NCBI GenBank assembly: GCA_002280475.1
Contig: NCEB01000008.1
Location: 53,165-117,164, forward strand
Direction: 5' to 3'
DNA length: 64,000 bases
Origin: Brevundimonas subvibrioides
GTDB taxonomy: Bacteria > Pseudomonadota > Alphaproteobacteria > Caulobacterales > Caulobacteraceae
Positions 8,495-15,446 of this stretch are shown here, one piece after another. A program made the translations under genes and the position numbers. Below the pieces are notes generated by a model, which saw nothing but the letters and a program-made list of their open reading frames with translations, was not told the origin of the DNA and did not search any database. Position 1 is the stretch's first letter. Each line of letters begins with the position of its first letter.

Positions 8495-9276
8495 CCCCCG
8501 TCGACCGGCTGAAGGACATCATGGTCCGGCTGAGGGACCCGAACGGCGGCTGTCCGTGGGACGTGGAGCAGACCTTCGCCTCCATCGCCCCCTATACGAT
8601 CGAGGAGGCCTATGAGGTCGCCGACGCCATCGAGCGGGGCGACATGACCGAGCTGAAAGGCGAGCTCGGCGACCTGTTGTTCCAGGTGATCTTTCACGCC
8701 CGGATGGCCGAGGAACAGGGCTTGTTCGCCTTCGACGACGTGGCCGAGGCGATGTCGGACAAGCTGATCCGGCGGCATCCGCACGTCTTCGGCGACGAGG
8801 ACGCGCAGATCAGCGGCCCGGCCCAGAAGCTGCGCTGGGAGGACATCAAGGCGGCGGAGCGGGCAGCCAAGGCTCAGACGGGGGTGCTGGACGACGTGCC
8901 GGTGGGTCTGCCCGCTCTGCACCGGGCGGCGAAGCTGACCAAGCGGGCGGCGCGGGTCGGGTTCGACTGGCCGAGCACGGACGAGGTCTTCGACAAGCTG
9001 GACGAGGAGGTCGCCGAGCTGAGGGCCGAGATCGCGGCGGGCGACCTGGACAAGGCCCGCGAAGAGATGGGCGACCTGCTGTTCGTGGTGGCCAACCTCG
9101 CGCGGAAGCTGGGGGTGGAGCCGGAGGATGCCCTGCGCGGGGCGAACGCCAAATTCGTGCGGCGGTTCGGTTTCATCGAGGCGGAGCTGGCCAGGGAGGG
9201 GCGGACGCCGGAGCAGTCGGACCTGGCCGAGATGGACGCCCTGTGGGACGCGGCGAAGGTGGTGGAGCGGCGATGA
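8491..9276 (+). CDS. mazG: nucleoside triphosphate pyrophosphohydrolase MazG
   Basis: All-alpha NTP pyrophosphatase that hydrolyses (d)NTPs to monophosphates, a house-cleaning enzyme and a modulator of ppGpp stress in E. coli. The 261-residue protein has the usual two MazG repeats. The first has CPWDVEQTFASIAPYTIEEAYEVADAI with the EExx..ELGDLL metal ligands (GELGDLLFQVIFHARMAEE). The second repeats the pattern at EEVAELRAEI and EEMGDLLFVVANLAR. It starts at ATG 8491 inside the transporter stop codon. Confidence 0.96.
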   Translation: MTPVDRLKDIMVRLRDPNGGCPWDVEQTFASIAPYTIEEAYEVADAIERGDMTELKGELGDLLFQVIFHARMAEEQGLFAFDDVAEAMSDKLIRRHPHVFGDEDAQISGPAQKLRWEDIKAAERAAKAQTGVLDDVPVGLPALHRAAKLTKRAARVGFDWPSTDEVFDKLDEEVAELRAEIAAGDLDKAREEMGDLLFVVANLARKLGVEPEDALRGANAKFVRRFGFIEAELAREGRTPEQSDLAEMDALWDAAKVVERR

Positions 9277-9277
9277 T

Positions 9278-9298
9278 CCCTCTCCCTATGGGAGAGGG
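9278..9298. terminator. palindromic hairpin between convergent mazG and a hypothetical gene
   Basis: Arms CCCTCTCCC and GGGAGAGGG are perfectly complementary around a TAT loop, starting 1 nt after the mazG stop and ending 1 nt before the stop of the convergent gene. There is no T-run. Similar CCCTCTCCC/GGGAGAGGG palindromes are frequent between genes in high-GC proteobacteria, so this may be both a transcript end and a member of a dispersed repeat family. Confidence 0.6.
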
Positions 9299-9299
9299 G

Positions 9300-9848
9300 T
9301 CAGGGGCCGGGATTGGACTCGGACGACACCGAGTCCATCGAGTGCAATTCATAAGATGCGGACTCCGGTTGCGGTGTTATAACGTTGAATTCCAACGACT
9401 CATCGTCTTCCCCTGTCCCCAGCCTCAGCGGTTCCCGTCTGGACTCCAGCAACGGCGGCTTCACGTCCGGCAGCTCGGCCATGACCTCCGAGCGGGCTCG
9501 GTCGGCGAGGCGGTCGTAGACGCGCATCCAGGTCGAGGCCTCGGCGGCGCGGCCCGAGCCCAGGGCGCGGCGGATGTTGAGGAAGGCCTGGTCGGCGAGG
9601 TCGGCGAAGCTGACCTGGTCGTCGGGATGGTATTCGCCGAACTCGGGCGGGACCTCGCACGTCGGCTGATCCACGCGCCGCCAGCCCCCAACCCGGGCGT
9701 GGGCCCGAAACGAGCTGAGCGACATGCCATACCGCTGGCAGATCGTCGTCGCCTTCACGCCGGCGAGATACTCTCGCCGCGCATGGGCCCACATGTCGCT
9801 GCCGTGGTCGCCGTGGGCGGGTGCGTTGAAGTCGGTGTCATAGGTCAT
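9300..9848 (-). CDS. hypothetical protein with an N-terminal helix-turn-helix
   Basis: A 182-residue protein I cannot assign to a named family. Residues 17-57 (AHARREYLAGVKATTICQRYGMSLSSFRAHARVGGWRR) look like a homeodomain-like helix-turn-helix of the kind found in terminase small subunits and Caulobacterales regulators. The middle is acidic and helical (FADLADQAFLNIRRALGSG...ASTWMRVYDRLADRARSEV). The last 35 residues are low-complexity and use more A/T-rich codons than their neighbours. DNA binding is inferred from the helix pattern only. It lies alone between mazG (convergent) and the HWE kinase (same strand, 68 nt upstream). Confidence 0.6.
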   Translation of the reverse strand: MTYDTDFNAPAHGDHGSDMWAHARREYLAGVKATTICQRYGMSLSSFRAHARVGGWRRVDQPTCEVPPEFGEYHPDDQVSFADLADQAFLNIRRALGSGRAAEASTWMRVYDRLADRARSEVMAELPDVKPPLLESRREPLRLGTGEDDESLEFNVITPQPESASYELHSMDSVSSESNPGP

Positions 9849-9916
9849 GCCGGGAGTGTGGCACGCCGGTGCGTCAGAATCGGACGTAGGGTATCGCCGA
9901 ATTGCGAAAGCTGGGC

Positions 9917-10918
9917 CTACCTCGCCACCCGCTCCTTGTTCATGAGCAGCCGGACCACCAGCCCCTGTGGGGCCCAGTCGCGTTCAATGGAGCCTTGCAG
10001 CTGTCGCGACATGGCGCGGGCGACCATCTTGCTGCCGAAGCCGCCGGGGCCCTCGGGCGGCGTGACGGTGGGGCCGCCCTGTTCGGTCCAGTGGATGACC
10101 AATTCGGTGTCGTGAGCCGAGCAAGAGACGTCCAGCGTGCCTGCCTCGGTCGAGAGGGCACCGTATTTCAGGGAGTTGGTGGCCAGCTCGTGGACGACCA
10201 GGGCGAGGGTGTTGGCCGCCTGTTCGCCCACGCCCATACGCGGCACCGAGACGCGGATGCGGCCGCTGAAGGCGCCGAGGTCGTCGTAGGGGGCGAGCAG
10301 GACCGACAGGAGGTCGCCCAGCAGCGCCGCCTTGCCCTCCTCGCCCGGCAGGGGGCGGACCATGTCGTGGGCGCGGCCCAGAGCGGTCAGGCGCTGGGTC
10401 AGCTCGCGCGCCATGTCGGTGGTGGTTTCGACAGAGCGAGAGGTGATGGCGGTCAGGCCCGAGGCGATGGCCAGGAGGTTCTTGACCCGGTGGCTCATCT
10501 CGCCGGCCAGGAGCTCGTGACCCTCCTCGGCCTGTTTGCGGCCCGTCACGTCGATGAAGATGCCGAACATCTTGCGGCTGGACATGCCGAGGTCGTCGCC
10601 CTGGCCCCGGGCGGAAATCCAGCGGACGTCGTCGCCGACCAGGATACGAAAGTCGATCTCATAGGGACCGATGACGGCGCGGGTGGCGGCGAAGGCAGCG
10701 CGCACCCGATCCCGGTCCTTGGGGTGGATGTTGGCCGACAGGTCCTCGAAGGTCACGCTGGGGCGGAACTCCATGCCCCAGAGGGAGAAGGCGGCCTCGT
10801 CCATGGCGAAGGTGTCGTCGTCGACGTTCCAGGACCACAGGGCGACGCCCGCGGCCTGAAGCCCACGTTGCAGGTCGCGCGCGTCCCACGACGGGGCGCT
10901 CTCTTGCGTATTCGACAT
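9917..10918 (-). CDS. PAS-domain HWE-family sensor histidine kinase
   Basis: A cytoplasmic 333-residue kinase with no membrane segment. A PAS domain spans about 20-125 (GVALWSWNVDDDTFAMDEAAFSLWG through FGIFIDVTGRKQAEE). The phospho-acceptor H-box is GEMSHRVKNLLA with His143. The ATP-binding domain has the N-box VVHELATNSLKYGAL (about 241-255) and the IHWTEQGGP segment (the W-E pair that names the HWE family), then GFGSKMV. No response regulator is adjacent, so its partner is unknown. In alphaproteobacteria such kinases often feed the general stress response or light/redox sensing, but nothing here fixes the signal. Confidence 0.9.
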   Translation of the reverse strand: MSNTQESAPSWDARDLQRGLQAAGVALWSWNVDDDTFAMDEAAFSLWGMEFRPSVTFEDLSANIHPKDRDRVRAAFAATRAVIGPYEIDFRILVGDDVRWISARGQGDDLGMSSRKMFGIFIDVTGRKQAEEGHELLAGEMSHRVKNLLAIASGLTAITSRSVETTTDMARELTQRLTALGRAHDMVRPLPGEEGKAALLGDLLSVLLAPYDDLGAFSGRIRVSVPRMGVGEQAANTLALVVHELATNSLKYGALSTEAGTLDVSCSAHDTELVIHWTEQGGPTVTPPEGPGGFGSKMVARAMSRQLQGSIERDWAPQGLVVRLLMNKERVAR

Positions 10919-11012
10919 GGTTCAGGCCCCGCCCCTTGCGCCTCGCCAGACGGCGTGACCGCTGTTGAACGCGCGAGACCGCCCGATGGGCCCGTCCGGC
11001 GGCGTTTATTGT

Positions 11013-12329
11013 TCAGCTTGTCGTGAACCTCTGCTCGAACCGCCCCATCGCCTGGGGGTCCAGCCGGACCGTCAACCGCATCCGACCCTCCCCGTCCGTC
11101 TCGCGGCCCGTGACGCGGCCGTGCTCGTATAGCCAGGCGAGAGCCTCGCCTTGGGAGGGCTCCAGCGTGAGCTCGGTCTCCGGATCGTCGTCGATGCGGT
11201 CGGCGATGGCGTGGCGCAGGGGTTCGATGCCGTCGCCGGTCCAGGCGGAGACGGCCACGGCGTCGGTTTTGGCCCGGGCGGCCTGGCCCTCGACGGCCTC
11301 GCGGGCCTCGGGGTCGAGGAGGTCGATCTTGTTCCAGACCTCCAGGATGCGGCGCTCCCTGGCCACCCCGTTGGCGTCGACGGCCTGGTCGATCTGTTTC
11401 AGCACCGTCTCGACGTCCTGGGACTGGGCGACGGTGTCGGGCGAGGCGATGTCGCGGACGTGCAGGATCAGATCGGCCTCGCCCACCTCTTCCAGGGTCG
11501 CGCGGAAGCTCTCGACCAGTTCGTGCGGCAGGTCGGAGATGAAGCCGACGGTGTCGGCGATGATGGCGGGGCGGCCGGCCGGCAGGCGGATGGTGCGCTG
11601 GGTGGTGTCCAGGGTGGCGAACAGCAGGTCCTTGGCCATGACCTCCGATCCCGTCAGCCGGTTGAACAGGGTCGACTTGCCGGCATTGGTGTAGCCGACC
11701 AGGGCGACGGTCGGGAACGGAGCCTTCTGGCGTTGCTTCCTGTGCAGGCCGCGCGTGCGGCGGACCTCCTCCAGCTCGGACTTCAGCTTGACGATGCGGT
11801 CGGCGATCAGGCGGCGGTCGAGCTCGATCTGGGTCTCACCGGGGCCGCCGGTTGAGCCGGTGCCGCCGCGCTGGCGCTCCAGGTGGGTCCAGGTGCGGAC
11901 GAGGCGCGATTTCTCGTAGTCGAGGCGGGCCAGTTCGACCTGCAGCCGGCCCTCCTTGGTGCGGGCGCGACGGCCGAAGATTTCCAGGATCAGGCCGGTG
12001 CGGTCGATGACCTTGCAGTCCCAGGCCTTTTCCAGATTGCGCTGCTGGACCGGGGTCAGGGTGTCGTCGATGACGGCGGCCTCGGCCTCGGCGGCGCGGA
12101 TCAGGGCGGCGAGCTCCTCGACCTTGCCCGTGCCGAACAGGGTGGCGGGGGTGGTCTTGCGCAGACGCACGACCTCTTCGGCCGCCACGTCGAGATCGAG
12201 CGCGCGGGCGAGACCGGCGGCTTCTTCCAGACGGTCGGTGGCGGAGCGAGAGGAGCGCTCGCCGAAATCGGGATGGATGACGATCGCCCGGATCAGCGGG
12301 ACGGAATGGTCGATGAGTTTGGAGGTCAG
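11013..12329 (-). CDS. hflX: ribosome-associated GTPase HflX, probably with a non-standard start
   Basis: HflX splits stalled or hibernating 70S ribosomes. The ND1 domain ([33 protein letters not shown]), the [16 protein letters not shown] linker and the G domain (G1 [11 protein letters not shown]3 DTVGF, G4 NKID) are intact. Family-like sequence ([19 protein letters not shown]...[16 protein letters not shown]) is encoded in frame upstream of the first normal start codon, a GTG at 12188. The only start-like codon before it and after the upstream stop is a CTG at 12329, preceded by AAGAGA. A 438-residue product from there matches the usual family length; from the GTG it would be 391 residues and lack the first strand. 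The gene follows hfq, as in most proteobacteria, but an inverted-repeat pair lies in the spacer. Confidence 0.85.
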   Translation of the reverse strand: MTSKLIDHSVPLIRAIVIHPDFGERSSRSATDRLEEAAGLARALDLDVAAEEVVRLRKTTPATLFGTGKVEELAALIRAAEAEAAVIDDTLTPVQQRNLEKAWDCKVIDRTGLILEIFGRRARTKEGRLQVELARLDYEKSRLVRTWTHLERQRGGTGSTGGPGETQIELDRRLIADRIVKLKSELEEVRRTRGLHRKQRQKAPFPTVALVGYTNAGKSTLFNRLTGSEVMAKDLLFATLDTTQRTIRLPAGRPAIIADTVGFISDLPHELVESFRATLEEVGEADLILHVRDIASPDTVAQSQDVETVLKQIDQAVDANGVARERRILEVWNKIDLLDPEAREAVEGQAARAKTDAVAVSAWTGDGIEPLRHAIADRIDDDPETELTLEPSQGEALAWLYEHGRVTGRETDGEGRMRLTVRLDPQAMGRFEQRFTTS

Positions 12330-12385
12330 GTAGGGTCTCTTGGGGTGGAGGTGGGGTCGCCATCAATATAGGTGCGCACCCCTGC

Positions 12386-12508
12386 CCGTGCACCCCGGCG
12401 AAGGCCGGGGTCCAGATCAAGAGCCGGGGTGGCAGGGATTGAGACGCGGCTCCTATGCCGCACGTCTGAGTTCGCCATCTGGACCCCGGCCTTCGCCGGG
12501 GTGAACGG
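12386..12508. repeat. REP-like inverted pair in the hfq-hflX spacer
   Basis: Two 32-nt copies in opposite orientation at 12386-12417 and 12477-12508 differ at one base. Each copy is itself a hairpin (CCCCGGC, GAAG loop, GCCGGGG) followed by TCCAGAT. About 60 nt separate them. The arrangement resembles REP doublets (REPIN/BIME-like) common between genes in high-GC proteobacteria. It separates hfq from hflX on the transcript and could fold into one long stem, which may uncouple their expression. Confidence 0.8.
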
Positions 12509-12522
12509 ATGAGGAGTGAGCC

Positions 12523-12768
12523 TCAATCCTCGTCGGCGTCCGGCTCGTACAGCTGCACGGGGGCGGACGGCATGATGGTGGAGATGGCGTGCTTGTAGAC
12601 CAGCTGGGCCTGGCCGTCGCGGCGGAGCAGCACACAGAAGTTGTCGAACCAGGTCACGATGCCCTGCAGCTTGACCCCGTTGACCAGGAAGATGGTCAGG
12701 GGGGTCTTGGTCTTGCGGACCGAGTTGAGGAAGGTGTCCTGAAGGTTCTGACGCTTGTCTTGCGACAT
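12523..12768 (-). CDS. hfq: RNA chaperone Hfq
   Basis: An 81-residue Sm-fold protein that forms a hexamer and pairs small RNAs with mRNAs. The Sm1 motif ([40 protein letters not shown]) and the Sm2 motif [11 protein letters not shown] are complete, including Gln8, Phe/Tyr and the KH residues of the proximal RNA face. The acidic C-terminus is short (LYEPDADED), as in other alphaproteobacteria. It is followed on the same strand by hflX and preceded by a 400-bp spacer holding a second repeat element. Confidence 0.98.
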   Translation of the reverse strand: MSQDKRQNLQDTFLNSVRKTKTPLTIFLVNGVKLQGIVTWFDNFCVLLRRDGQAQLVYKHAISTIMPSAPVQLYEPDADED

Positions 12769-12924
12769 GGCAGGTTTGTCCTGTTCTTGATTGTTCGCCG
12801 CGCGTGGGGAGACGCGCGGGGCCAGTTGGATCTGGCGAGCTAGCGTAGACGACGGATCGTCATGGCCGCAACCGGGTATGAGCTTGATGGCCTGTATCGG
12901 AGGCGTGGAACGAGCAGAGGTTCA

Positions 12925-13135
12925 TCACGGCGAGCACAGCGAATGCACGGAGGACACAGCGAGACCGAGCTGTGGTTAGAATCGCCGATCGCTCAACTCC
13001 GGCAGACAGCACGAATGAAGGGCGGCTTCGCCGCCAATCCTTTTTCCGGGGCAGGATCGTGACGAGACCGGTCCATGACGGAAACCTCGGCTCGGTCCCG
13101 CCGTGTCCTCCGTGCATTCGCTGTGCTCGCCGTGA
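12925..13135. repeat. MITE-like element with 46-nt terminal inverted repeats upstream of hfq
   Basis: Arms at 12925-12970 and 13090-13135 are inverted copies. The outer 33 nt match perfectly and the inner part has a few mismatches. The core between them is about 119 bp, without a convincing gene. Inside the core a GGCGG-CTTCG-CCGCC hairpin (13021-13035) is followed by TTTTT at 13041-13045. The element fills most of the roughly 400-bp gap between dat and hfq (12769-13167), so any hfq promoter must lie in it or in the 12770-12924 stretch, where I see no clear promoter. Non-autonomous mobility is inferred from the structure. Confidence 0.7.
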
Positions 13136-13167
13136 CGAAACCTTTATCGGGCCGACCTCGATGATGC

Positions 13168-14031
13168 CTAAACGGCGTCTCGCCGCGCCGCTTCAAGATA
13201 GCGCTCGCGCAGGCGGGTCGCGATCGGGCCCGGTTTGCCGTCGCCGATCTTGACCCCGTCGATCGAGACGGCGGGCATGACGAAGGCGCCGGCGGCGGTG
13301 AAGAAGGCCTCCCTCGCCTGCTTGGCCTCGTCGACGCTGAAGGGGCGTTCGTCCAGCTCGATGCCCTCGGCCTCGATCATCTCCATGATGGCGGTGCGGG
13401 TAATGCCTTTCAGGATATTGGCCTGGGTGTCGCGGGTGCGTAAGCGACCGTCCTTGTCGACGATCCAGGCATTGGTCGAGGAGCCCTCGGTGACCAGGCC
13501 CATCTCGTCGACCATCCAGGCCTCATAGGCGCCCTTGTCGCGGGCGGCCTGCTTGGCCAGGACATTGGGCAGCAGGCCCACGGTCTTGATGTCGCAGCGA
13601 CCCCAGCGGATGTCGGGGTGGGTGACGACGGCCACGCCCTTGGCCGCCTGGGCCTGGGCCTTGGCGAAGGGAGCGGCGCGCGAGGTCACGACGACGCTGG
13701 GGGGGGTGCCTTCGGCCGGAAACGGGTGGTCGCGCCGGGCGGTGCCGCGCGTGACCTGCAGATAGACGATGCCATTCCGGACGCGGTTGCGGCGGATGGT
13801 TTCCTTCAGCACCCGGGTCAGGGCCTCGCGCGACATGGGGATGTCGATGCGCAGCTCGGTCAGGCTGCGGTGCAGGCGGGTCATGTGGCCGTCGAAATCG
13901 GCCATCCTGCCGTCGAACACCGACCAGACCTCATAGACGCCGTCGGCGAACTGGAAGCCCCGGTCCTCGACGTGGATCGTCGCCTCGGCATGCCGCTGAT
14001 AGACGCCGTTCACATAGGCCACGCGCGACAT
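13168..14031 (-). CDS. class IV aminotransferase, D-amino-acid transaminase type
   Basis: PLP enzyme of 287 residues that would interconvert D-alanine and D-glutamate with their keto acids. Fold-type IV landmarks are present: EDRGFQFADGVYEVW (about 22-36), RCDIKTVGLLPNVLAKQAA with the Schiff-base lysine (about residue 148), and EGSSTNAWIV (about 183-192). Its start overlaps the ntrX stop (TGATG), so it is read as the last cistron after ntrYX. The position between ntrX and hfq is conserved in many alphaproteobacteria. A branched-chain or 4-amino-4-deoxychorismate activity cannot be excluded from sequence alone. Confidence 0.9.
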   Translation of the reverse strand: MSRVAYVNGVYQRHAEATIHVEDRGFQFADGVYEVWSVFDGRMADFDGHMTRLHRSLTELRIDIPMSREALTRVLKETIRRNRVRNGIVYLQVTRGTARRDHPFPAEGTPPSVVVTSRAAPFAKAQAQAAKGVAVVTHPDIRWGRCDIKTVGLLPNVLAKQAARDKGAYEAWMVDEMGLVTEGSSTNAWIVDKDGRLRTRDTQANILKGITRTAIMEMIEAEGIELDERPFSVDEAKQAREAFFTAAGAFVMPAVSIDGVKIGDGKPGPIATRLRERYLEAARRDAV

Positions 14032-15437
14032 CAGTCGATGCTCCCTTCCTCGTCGTCGCCGCCCCGGGAGGGCGACACGCCCAGCGACTTCAGCTTGCGG
14101 TGAAGGGCCGATCTCTCCATGCCGATGAAAGCGGCCGTGCGCGAGATGTTTCCGCCGAAACGCATGATCTGGGCGGCCAGATACTCACGCTCGAACACCT
14201 CACGGGCCTCGCGCAGCGGCAGGGCGATGGTCCGTTCGGTACCCATGCCGGAGCCGCCCGTCGCTGCGACCTCCTGAGGCAGCATGTCGGCCGAGATGGG
14301 CTGGTCCAGATCGCCGGTCGCCAGGATCAGCAGGCGTTCGACGTTATTGCGCAACTGGCGGACGTTGCCCGGCCAGGGATGGACCTGGAGCACCGCGATG
14401 GCGTCTTCGCCCAGGCGACGCTTGGGCAGGCCCTGCGAGGCGCTGAGCGTCTCGATGAAATAGTCGACCAGTTCGGCGATGTCCTCGCGACGCTCCGACA
14501 GGGGCGGCACGCGGATCGGCACGACGTTCAGCCGATGGAACAGGTCCTCGCGGAACCGGCCCTCGGTGATTTCGGTCTTGAGGTCGCGCGAGGTGGAGGT
14601 GACGACGCGGACGTCGACCTGGACGTCCTGTTCGCCACCGACGCGGCGGAACCGCTGTTCGACCAGAACGCGCAGGATGCGGCTCTGGCTCTCGCGCGGC
14701 ATGTCGCCGACGTCGTCCAGATACAGGGTGCCGCCGTGCGCGCGTTCGAAGACGCCGATCTTGCGCGGCCGGCCGTCATGGCTCTCCTCGCCGAACAGTT
14801 CGAGGTCGAGGCGCTCGGGGGTCATGCCGGCGGCGGAGATGGCGACGAACTCGGCGCGCGCGCGGGGGCTGGCCTCGTGGATCTGGCGGGCCACCAGCTC
14901 CTTGCCGCAGCCGGGGGGGCCCGAGATCAGGACGCGGCTGTTGGCCGGGGCGACCTTCTGGATGGTGGTGCGCAGGACATGGGCGGCGGCCGAGCGACCG
15001 ATCAGGCCGGTCGGCGTCATGGCTTGGGCGCGCAGGCGGCGGTTCTCGCGCTTCAGGGACGCGGCTTCGAGGGCGCGCTCGATGACCACCACCAGTCGGT
15101 CGGACTTGAACGGCTTCTCGATGAAGTCGTAGGCCCCGCGCTTCAGGGCGCTGACGGCCGTTTCGATGTTGCCGTGACCGGAGATCATGACCACGGGCAG
15201 GTCCGCGTCCAGCGTCTTGATGATGTCGAGCAGCTCCAGCCCGTCCATGCCGCCGCCCTGCATCCAGATGTCGAGCACGATCAGGCTGGGCTTCCGGGCA
15301 CGGATGCCGGCCAGGGCCTCTTCGGAGCTGGAGGCCACGCGGACGGAATGGCCCTCGTCCTCGAGCAGGCCCGAGACCAGGTCCCGGATGTCGGCCTCGT
15401 CGTCGACGACCAGGATGTCTGCACCGTTGGATCGCAT
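14031..15437 (-). CDS. ntrX: response regulator NtrX (AAA+ domain lacking GAFTGA)
   Basis: A 468-residue regulator. The receiver domain has phospho-acceptor Asp56 (LIVLDIWM) and the KPF lysine near 109. The AAA+ domain has Walker A GPPGCGKE (about 173-180) and Walker B LYLDDVGDMP. A Fis-type helix-turn-helix closes the protein (GGNISRTAAFIGMERSALHRKLKSLG, about 427-452). The sigma-54-contacting GAFTGA loop is replaced by ESHDGRPRKIG after ELFG. This agrees with reports that alphaproteobacterial NtrX proteins lack GAFTGA, and suggests it does not act as a classical sigma-54 activator. It lies directly after ntrY. Known roles of the family include nitrogen, redox and envelope control. Confidence 0.95.
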   Translation of the reverse strand: MRSNGADILVVDDEADIRDLVSGLLEDEGHSVRVASSSEEALAGIRARKPSLIVLDIWMQGGGMDGLELLDIIKTLDADLPVVMISGHGNIETAVSALKRGAYDFIEKPFKSDRLVVVIERALEAASLKRENRRLRAQAMTPTGLIGRSAAAHVLRTTIQKVAPANSRVLISGPPGCGKELVARQIHEASPRARAEFVAISAAGMTPERLDLELFGEESHDGRPRKIGVFERAHGGTLYLDDVGDMPRESQSRILRVLVEQRFRRVGGEQDVQVDVRVVTSTSRDLKTEITEGRFREDLFHRLNVVPIRVPPLSERREDIAELVDYFIETLSASQGLPKRRLGEDAIAVLQVHPWPGNVRQLRNNVERLLILATGDLDQPISADMLPQEVAATGGSGMGTERTIALPLREAREVFEREYLAAQIMRFGGNISRTAAFIGMERSALHRKLKSLGVSPSRGGDDEEGSID

Positions 15438-15446
15438 GTCGCCTCG

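Noticed and set aside
13021..13045. Hairpin plus T-run on the plus strand considered as a terminator
   Set aside because: No plus-strand gene ends upstream of it, so it is better regarded as part of the inverted-repeat element.
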